A stretch of 64,000 bases of DNA, taken from assembly GCA_035532115.1 (NCBI GenBank), contig DATKRO010000070.1:62001-126000 (forward strand), written 5' to 3'. Source of the DNA: Acaudatibacter sp035532115. Lineage in GTDB: Bacteria > Pseudomonadota > Alphaproteobacteria > Caulobacterales > Caulobacteraceae. Numbering within the stretch: the stretch's first letter is position 1; each line of letters begins with the position of its first letter. Both the position numbers and the translations under genes were made by a program. The notes beneath the pieces were generated by a model. The model was given only the letters and a program-made list of their open reading frames with translations. It did not search any database and had not been told where the DNA came from. Positions 1 to 8,543 of the stretch are shown one piece after another.

Positions 1-329
1 GGCGTTGTTCTGCAACCCCTGCGGCGCATTGGCTCAGCCACGATCCTGCCAAAATTGGATTTCCCTTTGCTTGTTTGGGAATGGCGCTTGTCAATCGATT
101 TTTCGTTTCCGGCGGTCGAGATTCGGCGTTGACGGGCATGGGCGCCGGCGTAGTGTCGGCCTCTCAAAAGCATTTCACATTGTACGGATGAACGGCGGCG
201 GGGCGTGAGTGTCCGCCGGACGAGGGGGTTTGTGCGTGCTCGAAGGACGTTTCAGCCGGCCCGAAATGGGGCGGGACGGCTGGCTTTCATCCTTGGACGG
301 ATGAACGCGCAGGATCGGGATGGGGCGAA
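1..329 (+). promoter_or_regulatory. dnaA upstream region: promoter, GANTC site and long leader
   Basis: No convincing gene is seen in this stretch. A GATTC (GANTC, CcrM-type methylation) site lies at 120-124. It is followed at once by a promoter-like pair: TTGACG at 129-134, a 16-base spacer and TAGTGT at 151-156. Initiation near 163 would leave a leader of about 165 nt before the dnaA ATG. In C. crescentus dnaA also has a long leader, and full GANTC methylation is known to favour its transcription, so the arrangement fits. No DnaA box of TTATCCACA type was found, so this does not look like the replication origin. The promoter assignment is inference from the motif. Confidence 0.5.
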
Positions 330-1763
330 ATGGCGAGCAAGGGATTGGCGGACATGGCGTCCGTGACGCCGGCTGGCGCGGTGTGGGTGAAGGCGAGCCA
401 CGCCCTGAAGACGGAGCTGGGCGAAGACACCTTCGGCTCCTGGCTGGCGCAAGCCTCGCTGGGCACGAGCCTCGAGGGCGAGCTGTGCCTGGTCACGCCG
501 ACGGGCATCGCCCGCGACTGGATCCGCCGCTATGCCTGGCGCAGGATCGGCGAACTCTGGGCCGCCAATGATCCGGACGGGCGCACCCTGAAGCTGAAGT
601 CGCGCGTCGAGTTCGAGACCGAGGGCGGGGAACCGCTCGCCCGTCCGCTGGAGATACAGGCCGCCGAGCCGATCTCCACCGACAGCCCGGTCATCGCCCC
701 GCTCGTCGGCGTCCGCCCTTCCAGGACGCACGGCCTGCAGGAGCGGTTCACGTTCGACACCTTCGTGGCCGGGCCCTCCAACGAGTTCGCCGGCGCAGTG
801 GCCCGTCGCGTCGCCTCATGGGCCGATGGCCATTTCAACCCGGTGATATTCCACGCCGCCTACGGCTTTGGAAAGACGCACCTCCTCAACGCGCTGGCCT
901 GGGAAGCCATGCGCACGGCGCCGGACAGGAAGGTCGTCTATCTCACGGCCGAGCGTTTTCTCTCCTCCTTCGTGCGCTCGCTGATGGAGAAGCAGACGGC
1001 GGCCTTCAAGGAGGAGCTGCGCTCGGCCGACCTGCTGCTCATCGACGACGTTCACTTCATCGGCGGCAAGCAGTCGACCGAGGAGGAACTGTTCCACACC
1101 CTGGCGGCCCTGATGGAGGATGGCCGGCGCGTGGTCTTCTCCGCCGACCGGCCGCCGGCGGCGCTCACCGAGATCGACGCGCGGCTACGCTCGCATCTCT
1201 CGGCGGGCCTCGTCTGCGGCATCGAGCCGGCGGACCGGGCGCTTCGCCTAGGCATCCTCGAGCGCAAGGCCGCGCTGCTTTGCCGGCAGCAGGGGATCGC
1301 CGCGAGTGTCGGCCACGATATCCTGAAGTTCCTCGCCGATCGGTTCACCGACAGCGTGCGCGAGCTGGAGGGCGCTCTCAATACCCTGATCGTGCGCGCC
1401 GGCGCCGGCGTCGCGGGGCTCACCCTCGACGAGGCCCAGGCGTTCCTGCGTCCGCATCTGCGCGGCGGCGAGAAGCGCGTCACCGTCGACGACATTCAGA
1501 AGGCCACGTCCGAGCATTTCGGGCTGAAGCAGTCGGACCTGCTCTCCGAGCGGCGCACCCGCTCGGTGGCGCGGCCGCGCCAGGCGGCGATGTGGCTGGC
1601 CAAGCAGCTCACCACGCGCTCCCTGCCCGACATCGGCCGCAGGTTCGGCGGTCGCGACCACACCACGGTGCTGCACGCAGTGCGCCGCATCGAAGCGCTG
1701 CGCGCAGAAGACCCCCAGCTCGCCCGCGATCTCGAGGTGCTGACGCGCAAGCTGCGGGGCTGA
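330..1763 (+). CDS. dnaA: Chromosomal replication initiator protein DnaA
   Basis: Initiator ATPase that binds and opens oriC and acts as a transcription factor. The 477 residues match the family length. Residues 15-95 are the N-terminal DnaB/self-interaction domain. The AAA+ module follows, with Walker A ending GFGKTHLL (about 179-186), Walker B LLLIDD (235-240) and the sensor region. The C-terminal helix-turn-helix carries GRDHTTVLHAVRRIE, the DnaA-box binding signature. The P-loop reads AAYGFGKT, so the usual first Gly of GxxxxGKT is Ala. The ATG at 330 was chosen; a second in-frame ATG at 354 would remove eight residues. The neighbour downstream is a catabolic block, not dnaN or recF. Confidence 0.97.
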   Translation: MASKGLADMASVTPAGAVWVKASHALKTELGEDTFGSWLAQASLGTSLEGELCLVTPTGIARDWIRRYAWRRIGELWAANDPDGRTLKLKSRVEFETEGGEPLARPLEIQAAEPISTDSPVIAPLVGVRPSRTHGLQERFTFDTFVAGPSNEFAGAVARRVASWADGHFNPVIFHAAYGFGKTHLLNALAWEAMRTAPDRKVVYLTAERFLSSFVRSLMEKQTAAFKEELRSADLLLIDDVHFIGGKQSTEEELFHTLAALMEDGRRVVFSADRPPAALTEIDARLRSHLSAGLVCGIEPADRALRLGILERKAALLCRQQGIAASVGHDILKFLADRFTDSVRELEGALNTLIVRAGAGVAGLTLDEAQAFLRPHLRGGEKRVTVDDIQKATSEHFGLKQSDLLSERRTRSVARPRQAAMWLAKQLTTRSLPDIGRRFGGRDHTTVLHAVRRIEALRAEDPQLARDLEVLTRKLRG

Positions 1764-1891
1764 CGCCTCCGCCCATCGGCGACCGGACCAATCCAGCCCG
1801 GTGCGCTGGCCGCGCCGGTGGGTCGTCAGCATCTTCGGCTAACCAAATTCGGCGCTGCGGCGGCCGACGCGCCGTCTCGACGTCGCGTCCC

Positions 1892-1955
1892 TTGACATCC
1901 CGGCTGCGGACGCAAATCATTTCGATGATCGGTCCCATATTCCCGTGAATGGAAC
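1892..1955 (+). promoter_or_regulatory. Putative promoter and operator of the iclR gene
   Basis: TTGACA at 1892-1897 is a perfect -35 hexamer. A 17-base spacer and AATCAT at 1915-1920 complete a sigma70-like promoter. Just after the expected start point an inverted repeat ATTCC-N7-GGAAC (1939-1955) ends about ten bases before the TTG start codon. An IclR protein could bind it for autoregulation. The promoter is read directly from the sequence; the operator role is inference. Confidence 0.45.
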
Positions 1956-1964
1956 AACTGTCGC

Positions 1965-2765
1965 TTGTCGGAAGCCCTCGATCCCGTCCGCGCCCCGTCG
2001 AACTCAGACCTGGAGTCCGTGGGGCTCGTCATTCGGCTGCTGGAGTTCCTCGCCGGATCGCGAGCGCCGCGAGGAGTCAGCGAAGTGGCGCGCGCGCTCG
2101 ACATCTCCAAGCCTCGCGCCCATCGGCACCTGCGCGCCCTGGTGCAGCGCGGCTATGCGCACCAGGATGCGCGCACCGACGGGTACGAGATCGGCGTCAA
2201 GGTGCTGGCGCTGGGCGAAGCCGTGCGTGACCGCTTCGACGTCGCCGCGGCGGTCCGGCCGGGGATGGCGCCGCTGCGCGAAGCGACCGGCCTGGCCGTG
2301 ACCGCTTCGGCCCTCATCGAGGGCCAGGTGACCATCGTCGAGATGATGCAAGGCAAGAGCCTGATCGAGTTCGGCATCCGTCCCGGCGCGCGGCTCGACT
2401 TCCACGCGTCCGCCCATGGCCTGATCGCGCTCGCCTACGGTCCGGCGTCGCTGATCGACGAGGTGCTGGCGCGCCCGCTCACGGCCTGGACTGCCAGCAC
2501 CAGGACCGATCCCGCCGCCGTGCGTTCCGATGTCGCGCAGGTCCGCCGCCAAGGCTGGGCGACCGCGGTGGACGCGGTGCAGATCGGGGTGAACGCCCTC
2601 GCGGCGCCGGTGTTCGACCATCGTGGCGACTGCAAGGGCGCGCTCGCCCTGGTCGGCGCCACCCAGTTCATCGCCCAGGCGCCCTCCGACCGGCAGATCG
2701 CGCTGGTGACCGCCGCCGCCGCCGACGCCTCGCGCCGCCTCGGCTGGGTCGAGGCGCGGCCATGA
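1965..2765 (+). CDS. IclR-family transcriptional regulator
   Basis: DNA-binding regulator of about 266 residues, the usual IclR length. The N-terminal winged helix covers about residues 18-80 (AEVARALDISKPRAHRHLRALV-like recognition region around residues 40-60). The effector-binding IclR domain follows to the end, with the typical segment GARLDFHASAHGLIALAY. The start is a TTG at 1965 with GGAAC about ten bases upstream; no in-frame ATG or GTG fits better. It overlaps the next gene, hyuA, by four bases, so it is probably co-transcribed and translationally coupled with the operon it likely controls. IclR proteins commonly sense an intermediate of the catabolic pathway beside them; the effector here is unknown. 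Confidence 0.85.
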   Translation: MSEALDPVRAPSNSDLESVGLVIRLLEFLAGSRAPRGVSEVARALDISKPRAHRHLRALVQRGYAHQDARTDGYEIGVKVLALGEAVRDRFDVAAAVRPGMAPLREATGLAVTASALIEGQVTIVEMMQGKSLIEFGIRPGARLDFHASAHGLIALAYGPASLIDEVLARPLTAWTASTRTDPAAVRSDVAQVRRQGWATAVDAVQIGVNALAAPVFDHRGDCKGALALVGATQFIAQAPSDRQIALVTAAAADASRRLGWVEARP

Positions 2766-4828
2766 CCTACTCCCTAGCCGTGGACATCGGCGGCACCTTC
2801 ACCGATGCGGTGCTGCGCGGCGGCGACGGCTCGCTGACGGTCGACAAGACCCTCACCACTCATCACGACCTTCTCGAAGGCTTCTTCCGCAGCGTCGACC
2901 TCGTCCTGGCCAAGGCGGGGCTCGGGCCGGAAGCGATCGACGGCGTGGTGGTGCACGCCACCACCCTGGTCACCAACGCCCTCATCGAGCGCAAGGGCAA
3001 GCCCACCGCCCTCGTCACGACACGCGGCTTCGGCGACGTTCTGCCGATCCGCAACGAGCATCGCTATGAGATGTACGACCCGCAGATCGAGTTCGCCGAG
3101 CCGTTGATTCCGCGCGAGCTCACTTTCGAGGTGGACGAGCGCATGCTCGCCGACGGCGAGGTGCTGCGCGGCGTCGATGCGCGCGAAGTGGAGGCGCTGG
3201 TCGCGCAATTCCGGGCGGCGGGCGTCGCCTCGGTGGCCATCTGCCTTCTGAACGCCTACCGCAACGGGGTCAACGAGCGGGCGATCGCGCAGGTGCTCCG
3301 CGCCCAGGCGCCCGAACTCTATCTGTCCCTGTCGTCCGCCATCGCCCCGCAGATCCGGGAATATCCCAGGGCCTCGACCACGGCGATCAACGCCTACGCC
3401 GTTCCGATCACCGAGCCCTATCTGCGCGGGCTCTCGGCGGGTCTGCGGCGGGCTGGCGTGGCCAGCCGGCCGCTGATCATGCTCTCCAGCGGCGGCGTCG
3501 TCGGCGCCGAGGTCGCCGGCCGCAATCCGGTGCGGATGATCGAGAGCGGTCCGGCGGCCGGCGCCCTGGCCGCGGCCTTCTTCGCCGAGCGGCTGGGCCT
3601 GGAGCGGCTGCTCTCGTTCGACATGGGCGGCACGACGGCCAAGGCGTGCCTGATCGAGGGCGCAAGGCCCCTGGTCACGGGCAGCGTCGAGGTGGATCGC
3701 AAATACCGCTTCTGCGAGGGCAGCGGCATGCCGCTCACCGTTCCGTGCATCGACATGATCGAGATCGGCGCCGGCGGCGGCAGCGTTGCCTGCGTGGACG
3801 ATCTTGGTCTCCTGAAGGTGGGACCGCGCAGCGCCGGCTCGGCCCCGGGTCCGGCCTGCTACGGCCGCGGCGGCATGGAAGCGACCGTGACCGACGCCGA
3901 CCTGGTGCTGGGGCTGCTCGACGCCGGCAATTTCCTCGGTGGCGACATGCCGCTAGACGCCGCGGCGGCCTGCGGCGCCATCGACCGGCTAGCGGCGGCG
4001 CTGGGCGTCGGGCGCGACCAGGCGGCGGCGGGGATTTATCGCGTCGTCGCCGAAGCCATGGCCGGGGCCGCTCGCGCCCATGCCGCTGACCGCGGCCTCG
4101 ATCACCGCGGCCTGCCGCTGCTCGCCTTCGGCGGCGCCGGTCCGGTGCACGCCTGCGCCGTCGGTGAACTGCTGCAGAGCGCTGCGGTGATTTTCCCGCC
4201 CCAGGCGAGCGTCCTCTCCGCCTTTGGCGCCCTCGTCACACCGGTGCGCCTCGATCTGGTGCGAAGCGCGCTGGGGCGACTGGATTGCCTGGACTGGGAC
4301 GAGGTCGAGCGCCTCCTGGCCGGGATGACCAACGAAGCCTCCGACGCCCTGGCCGAGACCGGGACCGCGCCCGATCGGGTGCGCTGGCGCGTCGGGGCGG
4401 ACCTGCGCTACGCCGGTCAGCAGAACGAGGTGGGAGTGACGTTCGACGCCGACCCACGCCAGGGGCGGGACGCAGGGGCGATCGGGCGCGCCTTCGAAGC
4501 CGCCTATCTGGCCCAGTATGGGGTCAATCCCTCGCACGTGCCGATCGAGGTGGTCAGCTGGCGCCTGACCGCCCAGGCCCCCGAGGATAGGATTCTGGGC
4601 GCGCGATCCCCGGAGGGGCCCCACGCCGTTCCCAAGCGAGAGGCCGCCGTCCCGCTCTGGCCAGACGGCGGTCCGGCCAGGGTGTATGATCGCGGTCGCC
4701 TGACGCGCGGGCAAAGCCTCACTGGCCCGGCGCTGATCGAAGAGCGGGAGACCACCGTGGTGCTGCCGCCGGGCTGGGAGGCTGTCGTGGACGAGATCGG
4801 CTGCATCCGGGCGACGCGCAGGGGCTGA
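2762..4828 (+). CDS. hyuA: Hydantoinase/oxoprolinase subunit A (HyuA-like)
   Basis: Subunit of an ATP-dependent amidohydrolase of the N-methylhydantoinase / 5-oxoprolinase / acetone carboxylase superfamily. It opens cyclic amides or activates related substrates together with subunit B. The ASKHA-type nucleotide-binding motifs are visible: DIGGTFTDAV at residues 7-16, HATTLVTNALIERKG near 75, the MIESGPAAGA segment near 260 and SFDMGGTTAKACLIEG near 285. The 688 residues fit the family. It overlaps the iclR stop by four bases and is followed by hyuB after two bases. Substrate specificity cannot be read from the sequence; hydantoins, oxoprolines and ketones are all known in this family. Confidence 0.88.
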   Translation: MTYSLAVDIGGTFTDAVLRGGDGSLTVDKTLTTHHDLLEGFFRSVDLVLAKAGLGPEAIDGVVVHATTLVTNALIERKGKPTALVTTRGFGDVLPIRNEHRYEMYDPQIEFAEPLIPRELTFEVDERMLADGEVLRGVDAREVEALVAQFRAAGVASVAICLLNAYRNGVNERAIAQVLRAQAPELYLSLSSAIAPQIREYPRASTTAINAYAVPITEPYLRGLSAGLRRAGVASRPLIMLSSGGVVGAEVAGRNPVRMIESGPAAGALAAAFFAERLGLERLLSFDMGGTTAKACLIEGARPLVTGSVEVDRKYRFCEGSGMPLTVPCIDMIEIGAGGGSVACVDDLGLLKVGPRSAGSAPGPACYGRGGMEATVTDADLVLGLLDAGNFLGGDMPLDAAAACGAIDRLAAALGVGRDQAAAGIYRVVAEAMAGAARAHAADRGLDHRGLPLLAFGGAGPVHACAVGELLQSAAVIFPPQASVLSAFGALVTPVRLDLVRSALGRLDCLDWDEVERLLAGMTNEASDALAETGTAPDRVRWRVGADLRYAGQQNEVGVTFDADPRQGRDAGAIGRAFEAAYLAQYGVNPSHVPIEVVSWRLTAQAPEDRILGARSPEGPHAVPKREAAVPLWPDGGPARVYDRGRLTRGQSLTGPALIEERETTVVLPPGWEAVVDEIGCIRATRRG

Positions 4829-4830
4829 AC

Positions 4831-6375
4831 ATGGACGGTATCGAGCTCGAGATCCTGTGGTCGAACCTGATCGGCATCGTCAGCGAACAGGCCAAGGCGC
4901 TGCAACGCATCGCGTTCTCGCCCATCGTGCGCGAGGCCGGCGACCTCGCCAGCGGCCTCTTCGACGCACGCGGGCGCATGGTGGCGCAGGCCAACACCGG
5001 CACGCCCGGCCACATCAATTCGCTCGCCGCCGCGGGGGAGACCCTCGCCGGCCTCTTCCGTGACAGGCTGGTCCCGGGCGACATCGTCATCACCAACGAT
5101 CCCTGGATGTCGGCCGGACATTTCTTCGACATCACCGTGCTGGCGCCGATCTTCCGGGACCAGCGGCTGATCGGCTACATCGGCTCGACCATCCACCACA
5201 CCGACATCGGCGGCTACGGCATCGGCGCGGGCGCGCGCGATATTCACGAAGAGGGCCTTTGGATCCCGCCGCTGAAGCTTTATGAAGCCGGCGCCCCCAA
5301 CCGGACCTTGCACGACATCATCGGCGCCAACGTGCGCACCCCCGACCATGTGTTCGGCGATCTCGCCGCCCAGGTCTCCAGCGGGCGCGCCGGCGGCGAG
5401 CGGCTGATCGGGCTGTGCGAGCGCCAGGGTCTTTGCGACATCGAGGCGCTGGCGGACGAGATCATCGGCCGCTCCGAGGTGGCAACCCGCAACGCCATCC
5501 GGGCGCTGCCGGCTGGGATCTGGCATGGGGAGAGCCGCTTCGACGTGCCCGGCGGCGACATCATCACCCTGAAGGCTGCGGTCGCCATCGACAATGTCGC
5601 CGGCGAGATCAGCATCGATTTCGACGGCAGTTCGGGCGCGAGCCCGATGGGCATCAACGTGGTGATGAACTACACCCACGCCTATTCGACCTTCGCCGTG
5701 CGCAGCTGCCTCAATCCGGAGCAGCCCAACAACGCCGGCTCCATCGCCCCGATCAAGGTCACCGCGCCCAGGGGATCGATCGTCAACGCCGACTATCCCG
5801 CGCCGGTGAACGCACGCCACGTCGTCGGCATGTTCGTGCCGATGCCGATCCTCAAGGCGCTGCACCAGGTGATGCCCGAGCGGGTGCTGGCGGAGGGTTC
5901 GGGGGCGGTCTGGACCGTGCAGATCCAGGGCCGGCGGCCCTCGGGCGAGGCCTTCACCTCGTCGATGTTCAACTATTCCGGCGGCATGGGCGCGCGGCTG
6001 ACCAAGCCGGGGCCAAGCGCCACGTGCTATCCTACCGGGGTGGCGGCGGTGCCGGTGGAGATATTGGAAGCGGCGATGCCTATCGTCTTCGACCGGCGCG
6101 AGCTCCGCCGCGGCTCCGGGGGCATGGGGCGATCGCCGGGCGGCGACGGCCAGGTGATCGGCTTTCACATGCGCACCGACCGTCCGTGGCTGCTGAATGC
6201 GGTCCCCAGCCGGCTGGATCGCGGCCCCGAGGGTCTGGCGGGCGGCGGCGATGGGGCGGCGGGCCGCTTCCTCGTCAATGGCGAGCCGGTCTCGCAAGGC
6301 CGCAAGATGACGATGCAGCCAGCGGACGCGGTGGTGCTGGAGACGCCCGGTGGCGGCGGCTATGGCGCGCTCTGA
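4831..6375 (+). CDS. hyuB: Hydantoinase/oxoprolinase subunit B (HyuB-like)
   Basis: Partner of the preceding subunit A in an ATP-dependent cyclic-amide hydrolase. The 514 residues match the HydB family length. Diagnostic segments are EQAKALQRIAFSPIVREAGD near the N-terminus, TNDPWMSAGHFFDITV near residue 88 and GSTIHHTDIGGYG near 115, which belong to the metal-binding core of the family. The C-terminus ends in the usual Gly-rich ETPGGGGYG. It starts two bases after hyuA stops, so the two subunits should be made together. The pair is known in hydantoin, creatinine and oxoproline degradation. Confidence 0.88.
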   Translation: MDGIELEILWSNLIGIVSEQAKALQRIAFSPIVREAGDLASGLFDARGRMVAQANTGTPGHINSLAAAGETLAGLFRDRLVPGDIVITNDPWMSAGHFFDITVLAPIFRDQRLIGYIGSTIHHTDIGGYGIGAGARDIHEEGLWIPPLKLYEAGAPNRTLHDIIGANVRTPDHVFGDLAAQVSSGRAGGERLIGLCERQGLCDIEALADEIIGRSEVATRNAIRALPAGIWHGESRFDVPGGDIITLKAAVAIDNVAGEISIDFDGSSGASPMGINVVMNYTHAYSTFAVRSCLNPEQPNNAGSIAPIKVTAPRGSIVNADYPAPVNARHVVGMFVPMPILKALHQVMPERVLAEGSGAVWTVQIQGRRPSGEAFTSSMFNYSGGMGARLTKPGPSATCYPTGVAAVPVEILEAAMPIVFDRRELRRGSGGMGRSPGGDGQVIGFHMRTDRPWLLNAVPSRLDRGPEGLAGGGDGAAGRFLVNGEPVSQGRKMTMQPADAVVLETPGGGGYGAL

Positions 6376-6397
6376 GACGAGGGACGAAGATCCGAAG

Positions 6398-6733
6398 ATG
6401 GACATCCATTCGATCGACTGGAACTCCACGCCCTGGGAGCGCGTGCGTCAGGGCGTGGAGCGCAAGGCGTTCTCGGGCGACGGCGCGACCGTGTCGCTGA
6501 ACCGGCTGCAGCCCGGCCACGAACCGAGGCCGCACGATCACCCGCACGAGCAGATCGTCTATATCCTCGAGGGCCGCATCGACTTCCATGTCGACACGAC
6601 GGTGACGCGCCTGGGCCCGGGCGGACTGCTGGTGGTGCCTCCCGGCGCGCGCCATTGGGGCGTGGTCGTGGGCGACGAGCCGGTGCTCAATCTCGATGTC
6701 TTCACGCCCAAGCGCGACGAATACGCCAGTTGA
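6398..6733 (+). CDS. Small cupin-domain protein
   Basis: A single-domain cupin of 111 residues. The metal-binding motif HDHPHEQIVYILEGRIDF (about residues 45-62) supplies the His and Glu ligands, and the second cupin motif PPGARHWGVV follows near residue 86. Such proteins act as small metal-dependent isomerases, decarboxylases or dioxygenases, or as ligand sensors. The ATG at 6398 was chosen because it starts just before the conserved fold; an upstream in-frame ATG lies inside hyuB. It sits in the hyuAB operon, so it probably acts on an intermediate of the same pathway. The exact reaction is unknown. Confidence 0.75.
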   Translation: MDIHSIDWNSTPWERVRQGVERKAFSGDGATVSLNRLQPGHEPRPHDHPHEQIVYILEGRIDFHVDTTVTRLGPGGLLVVPPGARHWGVVVGDEPVLNLDVFTPKRDEYAS

Positions 6734-6755
6734 CCGCACGACAGCAGGAGCTGCG

Positions 6756-7247
6756 ATGCCGACGCCCAACACTCTGATCTTCGTCGATCTGGCCGCCGAC
6801 GACCCCGCCGCGGCGGGCAGGTTCTATGCCGAGGTGTTCGGCTGGCGCGATGACGAGCGCCCGCTCGGGGTCTTCCACCGCATGGTGCCCGGCGGCAATT
6901 TTCCCAATCCCGATGGCTCGGAGAGTCAGATCGGCAATCTGCACCTGGGCATCTTCAAGGCGGCGAACGCCCGGCCGCACCCGAACCCGGAGGGCGTCGC
7001 GCCGCGCCAACTCGCCGGCGATGGCCGCAAGGCGCGGATCTGGATCCTCGTAGGCGAGGGCCAGTCGCACGAGGACATCCTGGCGCGGGCGACGGACCGC
7101 GGCGCCTCGCTGCTGTGGCGCGATCATTACTGGAAGGAGTTCAACGGCTTCAACCACGCCTTCCGCGACCCATGGGGTAATGAGATCATCCTGTGGGTCA
7201 AGGGTGGCGACGAGCCGCAGGTCCCGCCCAGCTACACGCGCGAGTAG
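6756..7247 (+). CDS. VOC-family (glyoxalase/bleomycin-resistance fold) protein
   Basis: A 163-residue protein with the beta-alpha-beta-beta-beta VOC fold. The N-terminal segment IFVDLAADDPAAAGRFYAEV and the C-terminal FRDPWGNEIILW are typical; the latter carries the conserved metal-ligand Glu. VOC proteins include extradiol dioxygenases, epimerases and lyases, and many are uncharacterised. It lies 22 bases after the cupin gene in the same direction, inside the catabolic operon. The internal region FPNPDGSESQIGNLHLGIF is unusual and gives no clear subfamily. Function beyond the fold is not known. Confidence 0.7.
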   Translation: MPTPNTLIFVDLAADDPAAAGRFYAEVFGWRDDERPLGVFHRMVPGGNFPNPDGSESQIGNLHLGIFKAANARPHPNPEGVAPRQLAGDGRKARIWILVGEGQSHEDILARATDRGASLLWRDHYWKEFNGFNHAFRDPWGNEIILWVKGGDEPQVPPSYTRE

Positions 7248-7292
7248 ACGATGACCCGTCCAGATACCGCGCCCCTTTCGTGGAACTGCTGA

Positions 7293-8543
7293 GTGCAGCG
7301 TGAACCGACCAATCGTTGGGTCACGTTCTGTGCGCTCAGCCTGTTGTTCTTCGTGGTGTCGGCCGGCGCCTTCAACTCGCTGGGCGTGGTGCTGCCCGCC
7401 ATGGTGCGCGAGCTGGGCTGGAACTGGGCCCAGGCGGGTCTGGGCTATACCGTGCTAGGCCTCGCCTGCGGCCTCGCCAGCGTCATTCCGGCGGTGTTGA
7501 TCCGTCGCATCGGCGTGCGCGGCACCATGGTCCTGGGCACGGTGGTGCTGATCGCGGGGTTCGCGGCGATGGCGGTGACGCACACCGTGTGGCTCTACCT
7601 TGCCGCGACGCTGCTGATCGGCATCGCCTTCGCGCTCGTGAGCACGGTGCCCGGAACCCACGTGCTGACGGGACTCTTCGAGCGGCGCTCCACCGTGCTC
7701 GGCGCCTATTTCACTATCGGGGCGTTGGGCGGGGTCGCCGGTCCGCTGCTCTATGTCGCCATCCAGGCCTGGACCCACGGCTGGCGCGGCTATTGGCTGA
7801 TGTTCGTGGCCCTGGCGGTGCTCAGTGGCGGCTTCGCCATCCTGACTTCGCCGGGACGCGGCCAGGAAGCCCCGCACGAGGACGCGCCGCCCGAGCAGGC
7901 TGGCCCTCTGGAGCTGATCGCCGGCCTCGGCGACTGGACCGTGCGGCGGGCGCTGGCGACGCCGCAATTCTACGTGATCGTGGGCGCCTACACCATGTAC
8001 CTGCTGATCAACACCACGGCGCACGGCTTCGCGGTCGAACACCTCACCGAACGCGGGGTCGATCCCCGGATCGCCGCCGGCATGCTCAGCCTGGAGGCGC
8101 TCGTCGGCGCGGTGATCGGCGTGGTCGGGGGCATGGCCGGAGAGAAGGTCGCGCCGAAGACCCTGATGATCGTGGCGCTGATCGCGGTTGCCGCGGGCAT
8201 GGCCGGGCTGGCCGAGGCGCGCGGCTACGGGCTGATGCTGGTCTATGCGGTGGGCGTCGGCCTCGGCTGGGGCCTGTCGTTCATCGCCTCGACGATGCTG
8301 CTGTTCAGCTATTTCGGCAAACGCCCGTATCTGGAGCTATATTCGATCATGTGCCTGCTGAGCACCGCGGCTGCGCTCGGTCCGGCGCTTGGCGGCTGGG
8401 CGCGCGACCTGCTGGGCGGTTTCGAGCAGGTGTTCCTGGCCTGTGCGGTCGCCACGCTCGTCATGCTGGTCGCCACGCTGTTCATGAAGCGCCCCGTCCA
8501 GGCCGCGGCGCCTGCCGCGCCGCTGCGGCGCCAGACCTCGTGA
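7293..8543 (+). CDS. Major facilitator superfamily transporter
   Basis: Inner-membrane carrier of 416 residues with about twelve hydrophobic segments in two halves and a charged central loop near residues 188-205 (RGQEAPHEDAPPEQ). The opening pattern, with a long first helix and the RRIGVRGTMVLG loop after helix 2, fits MFS carriers of the oxalate/formate or organic-acid type. The start is a GTG at 7293. The stop overlaps the start of the amidohydrolase gene (GTGA at 8540-8543), so the two are translationally coupled. It probably imports the substrate of this operon after the TonB-dependent receptor has brought it through the outer membrane; the direction is inferred. Confidence 0.85.
   Translation: MQREPTNRWVTFCALSLLFFVVSAGAFNSLGVVLPAMVRELGWNWAQAGLGYTVLGLACGLASVIPAVLIRRIGVRGTMVLGTVVLIAGFAAMAVTHTVWLYLAATLLIGIAFALVSTVPGTHVLTGLFERRSTVLGAYFTIGALGGVAGPLLYVAIQAWTHGWRGYWLMFVALAVLSGGFAILTSPGRGQEAPHEDAPPEQAGPLELIAGLGDWTVRRALATPQFYVIVGAYTMYLLINTTAHGFAVEHLTERGVDPRIAAGMLSLEALVGAVIGVVGGMAGEKVAPKTLMIVALIAVAAGMAGLAEARGYGLMLVYAVGVGLGWGLSFIASTMLLFSYFGKRPYLELYSIMCLLSTAAALGPALGGWARDLLGGFEQVFLACAVATLVMLVATLFMKRPVQAAAPAAPLRRQTS

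Noticed and set aside
1..329. Replication origin upstream of dnaA
   Set aside because: No DnaA boxes or AT-rich unwinding element were found; in Caulobacter the origin lies elsewhere.
4504..6429. Open frame of 641 codons antisense to hyuB
   Set aside because: hyuB is certain from motifs and coupling; the antisense frame has shadow composition.
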